From: Pricia mediterranea
GTDB taxonomy: Bacteria > Bacteroidota > Bacteroidia > Flavobacteriales > Flavobacteriaceae
Assembly (NCBI RefSeq): GCF_032248455.1
Contig: NZ_JAVTTP010000001.1
Span: 3,222,501 to 3,286,500, forward strand
Length of the DNA stretch: 64,000 nt
Direction of reading: 5' to 3'
The translations under genes were made by a program, and so were the position numbers. Under the pieces are notes generated by a model. That model worked only from the letters and a program-made list of their open reading frames with translations. It had not been told where the DNA came from and did not search any database. Below are positions 36,259-43,738 of this stretch, in pieces; within the stretch, counting starts at the first letter, position 1; each line of letters opens with the position of its first letter.

Positions 36259-36636
36259 TTACTGGTTCAAACTACGTTCCACCTCGGTCACTTTGGCATC
36301 TCCCCAAAGCCCCTCGATGTCGTAATATTCCCTAATCTGTTTTTGGAAAACATGGACCACGACGTTCACATAGTCCATTAAGATCCATTCGGCATTATCC
36401 TCCCCTTCAACGTGCCAGGGCTTGTCACCAATGGTGTTGCCGACGATCTTTCGAATAGAGCTTACGATGGCGTTCACATGTGTATTCGAAGTACCGTTAC
36501 ATATAATGAAGTAGTCGCAAACGGTATTTTCAATATCCCTGAGATCGAGTAGTTTGACCTGGTGTCCTTTTACTTCCTCGATTCCCTCCAGAATTAATGC
36601 TATCAATTCATCTGCACCGGCGTTACTTTTCTGCAT
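36259..36636 (-). CDS. rsfS: Ribosome silencing factor
   Basis: This 125-residue RsfS/YbeB/Iojap protein binds ribosomal protein uL14 and blocks subunit joining when nutrients run out. Family features are ILEGIEEVKGHQVKLLDLRD, CDYFIICNGTSNTHVNAIV and the C-terminal GEDNAEWILMDYVNVVVHVF. It is the first gene of a minus-strand run with ftsH, LUD, cdsA, psd and the acyl-CoA-binding protein, and diverges from birA across 101 nt. A -7 element at 36674-36681 probably drives the run. Confidence 0.95.
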   Translation of the reverse strand: MQKSNAGADELIALILEGIEEVKGHQVKLLDLRDIENTVCDYFIICNGTSNTHVNAIVSSIRKIVGNTIGDKPWHVEGEDNAEWILMDYVNVVVHVFQKQIREYYDIEGLWGDAKVTEVERSLNQ

Positions 36637-36673
36637 TCAATAGTTTTAATGACCCGCTCGGGTTCAATTTCTG

Positions 36674-36681
36674 CAAAGTTA
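36674..36681 (-). promoter_or_regulatory. Predicted -7 element of the rsfS-ftsH run
   Basis: The minus strand reads TAACTTTG (TAnnTTTG), 37 nt before the ATG at 36636. No clear -33 box was found. Confidence 0.45.
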
Positions 36682-36737
36682 TTGTTTTTTTGTTCTTTAG
36701 CCGTTGTTTTGCATAATAGATTCAAACACGACCGAGC

Positions 36738-37472
36738 ATGCATATTATCAAACTTGATGCCACGGATTCGACCAATGCCTTTATCCGTCGGTCGCTCTTG
36801 TCAAAGGGCCTGGCCGATTACACGGTGGTAGCGGCAAGACGACAAGAGCGGGGCAGGGGGCAGATGGGTACCAAGTGGCTGTCGGAGGCGGGCAAAAACC
36901 TTACTTTTAGTGTGTTTAGAAAGAATCTGGACCTGCCGGTCCGCAAGGGCTTCGTTTTGAACCTTTGCGTTTCCCTTTCTCTATATAACGCACTGAAACG
37001 GTATTCCGTACCCAAGCTACGGATTAAATGGCCCAACGACATTTTGTCAGGCACCTCCAAAATTTGCGGAATACTAATTGAAAACAGTCTTTTGGGAAGC
37101 AAAATACACACTTCAATAATCGGGATAGGCCTAAACGTAAACCAAACGATTTTTGAAGGTTTGCCGAACGTGTCTTCCTTAAAGCTGTTGCTGGGTGAAA
37201 CCTTGGATTTGGATGTGCTTTTAAGGGATGTTGTGGACGAACTGCAAAGTATGTTCTCGGAATTCGAAGAAAAGGGACAAGAGCAATTGTGGGATGCCTA
37301 CGAAAACGTATTGTTCGGAATAGGAGAGTGCTTTACTTTCGAGGACAAAAACGGTATGGCATTTAAAGGTTTAATCAAGGGAGTTAACAAGGATGGTCAG
37401 TTGATTATTGGCCGAGAGGATGGTTCTTTGGAGGAATTTGGTATGAAGGAAGTCAAGTTGCTGTATTCCTGA
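36738..37472 (+). CDS. birA: Biotin--[acetyl-CoA-carboxylase] ligase
   Basis: This enzyme attaches biotin to the carrier domain of acetyl-CoA carboxylase through biotinyl-AMP. It has the substrate-binding LDATDSTNAF at the start, the ligase loop RQERGRGQMGTKWLS (a GRGRxGRxW-type loop), RIKWPNDILSGTSKICGIL and the IIGIGLNVNQT strand. The 244-residue length lacks the N-terminal helix-turn-helix of the E. coli regulator, so it is a group I ligase without repressor function. It diverges from rsfS. Confidence 0.94.
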   Translation: MHIIKLDATDSTNAFIRRSLLSKGLADYTVVAARRQERGRGQMGTKWLSEAGKNLTFSVFRKNLDLPVRKGFVLNLCVSLSLYNALKRYSVPKLRIKWPNDILSGTSKICGILIENSLLGSKIHTSIIGIGLNVNQTIFEGLPNVSSLKLLLGETLDLDVLLRDVVDELQSMFSEFEEKGQEQLWDAYENVLFGIGECFTFEDKNGMAFKGLIKGVNKDGQLIIGREDGSLEEFGMKEVKLLYS

Positions 37473-37484
37473 GACCCGAATTTT

Positions 37485-37515
37485 GATCAAAGGACGAAAG
37501 GAAGAAGAAATAAGG
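37485..37515. repeat. Short intergenic repeat (GACGAAAGGAAGAAG type), copy 1
   Basis: This purine-rich stretch contains GGACGAAAGGAAGAAG, 12 nt after the birA stop. It is nearly repeated at 63647-63677, downstream of trkH. The two copies agree over about 31 nt with a few substitutions. Confidence 0.6.
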
Positions 37516-37648
37516 CCAGCCACAGGCACACCATAGCGAGCTACGTGGGCAAAAAACTTTTACATTTTGCACCCTAATTTTGTCTCTTTAACGCAGCGTT
37601 GCTATGGCTATACCGCTCAAAAAAGCCTTTGTTAGGGCACAAAAGCCT

Positions 37649-37666
37649 CACGAAAGCTTTCGGGAT
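37649..37666. repeat. Short palindromic intergenic repeat, copy 2
   Basis: CACGAAAGCTTTCGGGAT contains the perfect palindrome CGAAAGCTTTCG (37651-37662). Against copy 1 at 9724 it differs at two symmetric positions that preserve pairing. Confidence 0.6.
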
Positions 37667-37763
37667 CGGTTCCAAACAAAAAGTCTAAGTGAGTTCTTTG
37701 TGTTCCCAGGCCCTAATGACCGGCAAGGTCATAAGATACGACACAAGATTAGGAGAAGAACCG

Positions 37764-38156
37764 TTAAATCTTAGTCAAATTCTCGGAAAGGGTGGTCATA
37801 AAGTTGGTAAGCGGCTTTTTGATCATCATGCCCATCATCGCATTGAACTGTCCTTCGAAGCTCAGGGCGACCTCGCTTTCACTTTCGTTGATCTTGGCAA
37901 TATCCGCGGTCAGTGTAAAGGGCAGTTTTTCGCTCGCGGCTCCCAATACGATTTGGTTGTGGGGCGTTTGTCGTTTGCGTTCCAGTACGATTTCCGGCAT
38001 TCCCTTCAACGAAAACAAGAAGCGGTCTTGGTTGATCAGCTCGAATTTGTCGATATTCTCGGGCATCAGTTTTTCGAAGTTGCCGAGGTCGGTCAAAAAA
38101 TCAAAGACCTCTTTCTCGCTTTTGGGTACTGTTTTACGGGGAGTTTCTATCTGCAT
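37764..38156 (-). CDS. SRPBCC-family (START-like) protein
   Basis: The 130-residue product has the helix-grip fold of the SRPBCC/START superfamily, which binds hydrophobic ligands in a long cavity. The pattern VFDFLTDLGNFEKLMPENID in the first third and the C-terminal helix around KKPLTNFMTTLSENL are typical, as in coenzyme Q-binding Coq10-like proteins. It follows pyrE on the minus strand by 88 nt, an arrangement I recall from other Flavobacteriaceae, but there is no evident tie to pyrimidine synthesis. The ligand is unknown. Confidence 0.82.
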   Translation of the reverse strand: MQIETPRKTVPKSEKEVFDFLTDLGNFEKLMPENIDKFELINQDRFLFSLKGMPEIVLERKRQTPHNQIVLGAASEKLPFTLTADIAKINESESEVALSFEGQFNAMMGMMIKKPLTNFMTTLSENLTKI

Positions 38157-38244
38157 TTTTAGGTTGTTAGTGAGTGTGGGTTAACGAACTGCCCGAACGG
38201 GCCGGCGTTCTGAAGACCTCTTTTGAAATTTTGGGTATTGTGCC

Positions 38245-38886
38245 TCATTGTTTCCATTCGGCGGGCCGTTTTCGCCAGTCCAAAAGCGTATTCATTTGTT
38301 GTTCATTGATATATCGGGTTTCTAGGGCCTGTTCCATCAAATACTCATAATCGCTCAACGTATGCAGCGTCACCTCTTTGTCCTTAAAATTTTGATCTGC
38401 AACTTGAAAACCGTAAGTAAATACGGCCAACATGCCTTTGACATTGGCCCCTTCGGCCTCTAGGGCATCGACGGCGTTTAGACTGCTCTTTCCCGTACTG
38501 ATCAGGTCTTCGATGACCACCACGGTCTGATTCGCCTCCAGTTTGCCTTCGATCTGGTTTCGCCTACCGTGCGATTTGGCCTCTGGCCGTACGTAAATAA
38601 AAGGTAGTCCTAAAAAATCGGCGACCAATGCCCCAATACCGATGGCTCCTGTGGCTACGCCAGCAATAATATCGGGTTTTCCGTAGAGCTGTTCTGCTTG
38701 CTTTGCCATTTCTTCACGAATATAATTGCGGATGGTCGGATAGGAAAGCAACACCCGATTATCACAATAAATCGGGGCTTTCCAGCCGGAAGCCCAGGAA
38801 AACGGATTTTCAGGACTCAACTTAATTGCATTAATTTGCAGCAAGAGCTCGGCTGTTTTCTTGGCAGTGTCTTTATCTAATACCAT
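38245..38886 (-). CDS. pyrE: Orotate phosphoribosyltransferase
   Basis: This enzyme joins orotate to PRPP to make orotidine 5'-phosphate in de novo UMP synthesis. The PRPP-binding loop is VVVIEDLISTGKSSLNAVDA, and ENPFSWASGWKAPIYCDNR and YVRPEAKSHGRRNQIEG (catalytic loop) are conserved. Start at 38886 (MVLDKDTAKKTAEL) is the family start and gives 213 residues; the frame is open further but runs into the divergent Nudix gene. A -7 element ends 4 nt before this ATG. pyrF lies 9.5 kb away on the other strand. Confidence 0.96.
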   Translation of the reverse strand: MVLDKDTAKKTAELLLQINAIKLSPENPFSWASGWKAPIYCDNRVLLSYPTIRNYIREEMAKQAEQLYGKPDIIAGVATGAIGIGALVADFLGLPFIYVRPEAKSHGRRNQIEGKLEANQTVVVIEDLISTGKSSLNAVDALEAEGANVKGMLAVFTYGFQVADQNFKDKEVTLHTLSDYEYLMEQALETRYINEQQMNTLLDWRKRPAEWKQ

Positions 38887-38890
38887 TTCA

Positions 38891-38898
38891 CAAATGTA
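38891..38898 (-). promoter_or_regulatory. Predicted -7 element of pyrE, overlapping the Nudix start codon
   Basis: The minus strand reads TACATTTG (TAnnTTTG), 4 nt before the pyrE ATG. The element covers the Nudix start codon at 38894-38896, so the two divergent genes share the same bases. Confidence 0.5.
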
Positions 38899-39481
38899 TA
38901 AAGTTTTCGTGAACGAACTGCCGCTGATCCTGACAAATAAACTATCGGACACCGCAAACGGAGAATATTTTCCGCTTAATGAAGATTCCGTTAAAGCGGC
39001 CATAAAGGCCCTAAAAAAGAAGAAGCTTCCCGGAGCCTATATTTACCACCCCAATCACGAGGAAATCCTAAAAAAATTCACCAAACACATTCCCCTTACC
39101 GTAGCAGCCGGGGGGGTGGTCACAAACGTCAAAGGAAAGGTGCTGTTCATTTATCGCAATGATAAGTGGGACTTGCCCAAGGGCAAACTCGATAAAGGCG
39201 AATCGATAGAAGATTGTGCGGTTCGGGAGGTGATGGAAGAAACCGGGGTGAAGGGCCTGCGCATTGAAAATTTTCTAAAGACCACTTACCATATTTACAA
39301 AAATAACGGTACCTACACCCTCAAAGAAGTGCATTGGTACGCGATGAGAACGGAATATAGTGGCAAACTGAAACCGGAAAAGAAGGAGGGTATCGTAAAG
39401 GTCAAGTGGAAAGGACCAAAAAAAATTCGGAAAGCCCTGAAGAATTCCTATACCAATATCAAAATTCTTTTTGAAGGGTAA
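38894..39481 (+). CDS. Nudix hydrolase
   Basis: The protein hydrolyses a nucleoside diphosphate linked to another group; the substrate is not evident. The Nudix box is complete at about residues 95-117: GKLDKGESIEDCAVREVMEE followed by TGV. It begins with about 75 residues that are not part of the Nudix fold, including VFVNELPLILTNK and HPNHEEILKKFTKHIP. The start at 38894 (MYKVFVNELPLIL) gives 195 residues and lies 7 nt from the divergent pyrE start. The C-terminus is basic (KKIRKALKNSYTN). Confidence 0.9.
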   Translation: MYKVFVNELPLILTNKLSDTANGEYFPLNEDSVKAAIKALKKKKLPGAYIYHPNHEEILKKFTKHIPLTVAAGGVVTNVKGKVLFIYRNDKWDLPKGKLDKGESIEDCAVREVMEETGVKGLRIENFLKTTYHIYKNNGTYTLKEVHWYAMRTEYSGKLKPEKKEGIVKVKWKGPKKIRKALKNSYTNIKILFEG

Positions 39482-39608
39482 AAGGCTACTTTTCGCCGTA
39501 AGTCGAACGCGGTTCGATTGCCTACTTGTTCTTCCATCCCGCTCGATTGCCCGTTCTGGGATTCAATTGTTGAAATTCCCCGATGCTTGCGTCGAATTTT
39601 TTCTTTTT

Positions 39609-39666
39609 TGAAATTTGGAATTGGGGATTTGATTTTTGGAATTTGATACCTCGTATGCCTGCATCG
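39609..39666. repeat. Dispersed intergenic repeat with conserved ATGCCTGCAT tail, copy A
   Basis: An AT-rich series of GGAATTTG and GGGATTTG units ends in TTTGATACC and then ATGCCTGCATCG. A second copy with the same layout lies at 43230-43282; the tandem part alone is seen at 6452-6488. Confidence 0.6.
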
Positions 39667-39673
39667 TAGTTGT

Positions 39674-40084
39674 TCATTCGGATGCCATAGTGAGAAGCGC
39701 TTCCATCTTCGCTTTTCGAAGGGGTTTGAAGTTGTAGGTAAGCTTGTGGTGGGTAAGTTTTTTAAAGCGTTCGTAGTTCTGCTTGTCAATGGGGTCAATC
39801 GAAGACGTGAGGATTTCGATACGTACTTGCTGTTTTAGGGGCATGGCAATGAAGGCCTCAAGAAATTGCCATCCGTCCATGATGGGCATATTAATGTCCA
39901 AAAATATGATCTCGGGCGCTTTTCCTTTTTTCGCGATTTCATTTTGTATCCCTTCGAGAGCCAACCTTCCGTTTTCATAAGAGGTTATGTCATCGCAGGT
40001 TACCAGGCTTCCCAATAATTTGCGAATACCATAGATGGTAATTACATCATCATCTATGATACAGATACTATTGATTTTTTGCAT
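39674..40084 (-). CDS. Stand-alone response regulator receiver
   Basis: The 136-residue product is a single receiver domain without an output domain. The acidic pocket reads CIIDDDVITIYG, the phospho-acceptor aspartate is in IIFLDINMPIMDGWQF, the switch residue in EILTSSID, and the conserved lysine in YNFKPLRK. It overlaps the end of the PAS histidine kinase by 17 nt, so the two are translated together and the kinase is the natural phosphate donor. Such receivers act by protein contact or in a relay. Confidence 0.92.
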   Translation of the reverse strand: MQKINSICIIDDDVITIYGIRKLLGSLVTCDDITSYENGRLALEGIQNEIAKKGKAPEIIFLDINMPIMDGWQFLEAFIAMPLKQQVRIEILTSSIDPIDKQNYERFKKLTHHKLTYNFKPLRKAKMEALLTMASE

Positions 40085-41921
40085 CGAAATATAACATGAA
40101 TGTTGACCCGGTGCCCAGATTGCTCTCGACCTCTATTTTGCCGTTCATGGCCTCTATCTGATTTTTACTGATGAAAAGTCCCAATCCCTTTGCATCGCTA
40201 CGGTCGTGAAAGGTTTTATACATGCCGAAAACTTTGTTCCCATATTTTTCGAGATCGATTCCCAGGCCGTTATCGGTAATCGAAAGAATCATGTAATCGT
40301 TTTCTCTCTTCGTGGTGATTTTAATGAACGGGTCCCTGTCGGGATGCTTAAAGCGTACCGCATTAGTGATCAGATTGGTCAAAATACTTTCTATATATTC
40401 GGGAATGCCATGAATGGTGTCCTTGTGAGAGACGCGTACGGCTAGTTCCACCCTGTTTTCTTCTAAGAATGAAGACAAACGCCCCTGTATCTTTTTAATC
40501 TCAGTTTTTAGGGAGACGGGCTTTTTGTCGAGATTGGAGTTGGTGTTGATGACGATGATCTCATTTAAGTTTTCCAAGGTTTCCATAAGTCTGTCAGAAG
40601 AACTGCTAAGCATGTCCACTATTTTGGTTTTCTCTGATTCATTGGTTTCCTCCGCTAAAAATTCTAGTAGCATCGAAAAATTAGCGGTATGGGACCTAAG
40701 GTTATGGGACACGATATGGGCAAACTGGATTAATTTTTTGTTTTGGGATGAAACCACATTGACAAGGTCCCGCAATTCCTCCTCCTTTTGTTTTAGTTCG
40801 GAGATGTCCATACTGATACCGACCAGGCCGGTGACCTTGCCGTCGTCATCTGCAAGTGGAATTTTAGAGATAAGAAAAGTGGTTTTCTCGCCGTCTTTTT
40901 TGGTAATTATGGATTCTTGTGCTAATATGGGATTCGAGGTTTCCATGACCCTAAGATCGTCGTTTCTGTATCTCTGGGCCGATTCAGGGTCGTATAGCTC
41001 AAAATCTGACTTTCCTAGGAGTTCTTTGGGGTCGCTGGCTCCGAGATACGTGCATTCCGCTTTGTTCACCAGAATTTTACGCGATTCGGTATCCTTGATA
41101 TAGACATGCAACGGCAGATTATCGACAAGGGTACGCAGCAGATGTTCGCTCTCCTTTGTTTTTGTCTCCGATTTGACCTGCTCGTCAATATTTTGAAAGG
41201 TGCCCATGAAACCGATAAGTTCGCCATCCTTAAAATTGGGCATACCAGCGGATAACACCCATATTTCGTTGCCATGGGCATCGACAATCTGTAACTTTTC
41301 ATTCCAGCGTTCCCCATATTCGGTAGCTCTGTGGATAAGCATGGCAATCGTATTCCGACTATGGCCATCTTTGTAAAACTGTACCGCACTGTCAACAGTA
41401 GGAACGTAATCATCGGAAACCCCGTGAATTTCACGGGTCATACAACACCAGGAAAGTTCATCTTTGTCAAATGAATATTCCCAACAACCGATCTTGCCGA
41501 TTTCGCAGGTAGCTTTTAAGAGCGTCCTTAATTTGTTATTTTGGACTTCCTCGCGTTTACGTTGGGTAATATCTTCTGTTTCAATGATCAGTCCGATGAT
41601 TTGCCCCTCTTGATTCTTCCAAGGAACACAGGTCCATTCAAACCAAGTGTCGTTAGGGGTTGCAGCGGGTGAAAGGTGTACGGTGGTTTCATCTGCGCTG
41701 CCAGAGAGACAATCGCGCAAGGCGTTTTCCCAATCACGGCCGGTTCTGGTGAAGAGATCTCCGATGTACTTCCCGAAAATATCGGATGGCTCCAATTTGA
41801 AATCCGCTATCCATTTGTCGGAAGCATAGACCACTTCCAATCTTTCATTGACAAAAACAGTAGCTTTCGGCAATTGCTTGATTAAGAAGTTTTGGGTGCT
41901 TATGGGTAGGCTCTTCAACAT
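40068..41921 (-). CDS. PAS-domain sensor histidine kinase
   Basis: The 617-residue kinase carries three PAS-type sensor regions (about 15-120, 145-250 and 260-375; the last two are followed by DEQV and DISELKQKE linkers). The dimerisation and phosphorylation segment follows with H406 in FAHIVSHNLRSHTANF, then the ATPase domain with NLITNAVRF, SITDNGLGIDLEKYG and LGLFISKNQIE. No signal peptide or membrane helix is present, so it senses something in the cytoplasm. The SHNLR histidine box marks a group common in Bacteroidota. It overlaps the receiver gene downstream by 17 nt. Confidence 0.93.
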   Translation of the reverse strand: MLKSLPISTQNFLIKQLPKATVFVNERLEVVYASDKWIADFKLEPSDIFGKYIGDLFTRTGRDWENALRDCLSGSADETTVHLSPAATPNDTWFEWTCVPWKNQEGQIIGLIIETEDITQRKREEVQNNKLRTLLKATCEIGKIGCWEYSFDKDELSWCCMTREIHGVSDDYVPTVDSAVQFYKDGHSRNTIAMLIHRATEYGERWNEKLQIVDAHGNEIWVLSAGMPNFKDGELIGFMGTFQNIDEQVKSETKTKESEHLLRTLVDNLPLHVYIKDTESRKILVNKAECTYLGASDPKELLGKSDFELYDPESAQRYRNDDLRVMETSNPILAQESIITKKDGEKTTFLISKIPLADDDGKVTGLVGISMDISELKQKEEELRDLVNVVSSQNKKLIQFAHIVSHNLRSHTANFSMLLEFLAEETNESEKTKIVDMLSSSSDRLMETLENLNEIIVINTNSNLDKKPVSLKTEIKKIQGRLSSFLEENRVELAVRVSHKDTIHGIPEYIESILTNLITNAVRFKHPDRDPFIKITTKRENDYMILSITDNGLGIDLEKYGNKVFGMYKTFHDRSDAKGLGLFISKNQIEAMNGKIEVESNLGTGSTFMLYFDAKNQ

Positions 41922-42073
41922 ATAACCACAATTTTCGACTAAAGTAAAACGTCTTAATGGATTTGATCATAGCTTTGTTGTGAATGCCGCGGAACACGTT
42001 GTGTGCTTTTCCATAGCTGTTGTCTGTAAAGATTCCGAACTTTCGATAAGTTATTACTTACAGCGTAATAGCT

Positions 42074-42529
42074 CTAGGGAATTCGGACCGAATCGGGTAC
42101 AAGTCCGGTATAATCCCCGCCATTTCGAATTACATCGCGGACAATGGAAGAACTGATGTACGACTTGCCGGATGAGGTAAGAAGAAAAACAGTCTCGATT
42201 TCCGAAAGCTTGCGGTTGGTGTGGGCGATTGCCTTTTCGAACTCAAAGTCCCCTGGGTTGCGCAATCCCCTTAAAATAAAGTCCGCATCTATTTTTTTGC
42301 AGAAATCGACGGTCAACCCCTCATAGATTTCCACCTTGATTTTCGGCTCGGCTTCAAAGGCGGACCTTATAAATTGCGCCCGTTGCTCGATGGGGAACAT
42401 GTATTTTTTTTCGGCATTGCTGCCGATGGCGATGATCAGTTCGTCGAAGAGGGTTACCCCCCGTTGTATAATATCGTAGTGTCCTAAAGTCAAGGGATCA
42501 AAAGATCCCGGAAAAATAGCGCGTCTCAT
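42074..42529 (-). CDS. coaD: Phosphopantetheine adenylyltransferase
   Basis: This enzyme transfers AMP to 4'-phosphopantetheine, the fourth step of coenzyme A synthesis. It has the nucleotide-binding FPGSFDPLTLGHYDII with the TxGH-type motif at residues 6-21, IIAIGSNAEKKYMF, LRGLRNPGDFEFE and the C-terminal SSSIVRDVIRNGGD. Length is 151 residues, normal. It stands alone between the kinase and the Rieske gene. Confidence 0.95.
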   Translation of the reverse strand: MRRAIFPGSFDPLTLGHYDIIQRGVTLFDELIIAIGSNAEKKYMFPIEQRAQFIRSAFEAEPKIKVEIYEGLTVDFCKKIDADFILRGLRNPGDFEFEKAIAHTNRKLSEIETVFLLTSSGKSYISSSIVRDVIRNGGDYTGLVPDSVRIP

Positions 42530-42711
42530 GATTGTGCTTTTTGGTTGTTGGGCACAAGGTACAATAAAAGTACAAGGGGGGCAGGCTTTAGGATTGTTGG
42601 ATGCGTTTCGAACGAATTGATTACCAATGTATTGCTTAAGCTTGAAATTATTCTGAATTTAATTATACTTTTAGCGTAAGTCACGCGTTAGAATAGCCAT
42701 ACCTCTTTTGT

Positions 42712-43155
42712 ATGGAAAGAAAACAATTTCTAAGAAGCCTAGGTGCGGGAGCCGCCTTTGCCATTGCCTTTCCCTGTTTAGGCGCATGTTCGCAAGAGGA
42801 CGAGGTGGAGGGCGGAAATGCCCCGGTACCTTCCGGGGTCGATTTTGCGCTGGACCTGGATGCTCCAGAAGCTGCAGTCCTAGCCAAAAAAGGAGGTTTT
42901 ATCACAAAAAATTCGGTGGTCGTCGTCAATAACCTTGAAGGAAATTTTGTGGCGGCGAGTCAGGTCTGCAGCCATCAGGGCTATGAGGAGGTCCGCTTTT
43001 TAGATAAGGAGGGGGGTATCTTTTACTGCGGGGTGCACGGGTCACGGTTTGAACAAAGTGGAAAGCCTATGAACAAGGTGGACGCATCCCCGGCGAAGTT
43101 CCTTAAAGTATTTAAGACAGAGGTATCGGGCGGGGTGCTTCGGGTATTCGAATGA
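42712..43155 (+). CDS. Rieske [2Fe-2S] lipoprotein
   Basis: This exported electron-transfer protein has a Rieske cluster. Ligands are C86 and H88 in CSHQGYEEV and C106 and H109 in YCGVHGSRFEQSG, the usual CxH...CxxH pair. The N-terminus MERKQFLRSLGAGAAFA looks like a Tat signal in which the second arginine is lysine, and it ends in lipobox-like CLGAC (C26), so the protein may be exported folded and lipidated. Length is 147 residues. It stands at the head of a same-strand series with thioredoxin, ApbE, DUF4266 and DUF3570 genes, separated from thioredoxin by 148 nt holding a repeat. No cytochrome b or oxygenase partner is present, so its electron partner is unknown. Confidence 0.9.
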   Translation: MERKQFLRSLGAGAAFAIAFPCLGACSQEDEVEGGNAPVPSGVDFALDLDAPEAAVLAKKGGFITKNSVVVVNNLEGNFVAASQVCSHQGYEEVRFLDKEGGIFYCGVHGSRFEQSGKPMNKVDASPAKFLKVFKTEVSGGVLRVFE

Positions 43156-43229
43156 TTAAAGTTGTTTTTTTAACTGCGTTTTAATTGCTATAGAGTATAA
43201 TTTTATCGGTAATTGTATCGTTTTTTGCA

Positions 43230-43282
43230 TTGGAATTTGAGTTTTTGTTTTTTGTAATTTGATTCCCGCCATGCCTGCATGG
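43230..43282. repeat. Dispersed intergenic repeat with conserved ATGCCTGCAT tail, copy B
   Basis: TTGGAATTTGAG and TTTTTTGTAATTTGATTCC precede CGCCATGCCTGCATGG. The layout and the tail agree with copy A at 39609-39666. It lies between the Rieske and thioredoxin genes. Confidence 0.6.
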
Positions 43283-43303
43283 AGAGAGTCCATTTACCGG
43301 GCT

Positions 43304-43738
43304 ATGAAAAAAATTATCTTTATTTTCATGTTGGTGACTACTTTCGCCGGTTTTTCCCAGCAATGGCAATCGAGTTATGTGGATGCGGTCGCCAATGCCA
43401 AAGCCCTGCAAAAGCCCATGCTTCTGGTTTTTTCGGGTTCCGATTGGTGTGCCCCGTGCATAAAAATGGATAAGAGAATCTGGAGATCAGAAGCTTTCCG
43501 ATCTTACGCCAGAAATAATTATGTGCTTTATAAGGCGGATTTTCCCAAAAAAAATGCAAATCGATTGCCATTGGCGGTTGCCGAACAGAATAGGGAACTT
43601 GCTGCAAAATACAATCCCAAAGGGCATTTTCCGCATGTAGTACTCTTGGGCGGCAATGAAAAAATTTTAGGCCAGACCGGATATCGTAGAGGTACTCCGA
43701 AAGCGTACCTGAACCATTTGAAATCTTTCATAAAATGA
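43304..43738 (+). CDS. Secreted thioredoxin-like protein
   Basis: The protein has a signal peptide (about residues 1-19, ending AGFSQ) and a thioredoxin fold of the Thioredoxin_7/DsbD-gamma type. The redox pair is C49 and C52 in SGSDWCAPCIKMD. Length is 144 residues from the ATG at 43304; the frame is open 45 nt further upstream, into the repeat, which makes the upstream start unlikely. Its stop overlaps the start of apbE by 4 nt (ATGA), so the two are translationally coupled. It should act on disulfides in the periplasm, perhaps on the cysteines of the DUF4266 protein coded downstream. Confidence 0.92.
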   Translation: MKKIIFIFMLVTTFAGFSQQWQSSYVDAVANAKALQKPMLLVFSGSDWCAPCIKMDKRIWRSEAFRSYARNNYVLYKADFPKKNANRLPLAVAEQNRELAAKYNPKGHFPHVVLLGGNEKILGQTGYRRGTPKAYLNHLKSFIK

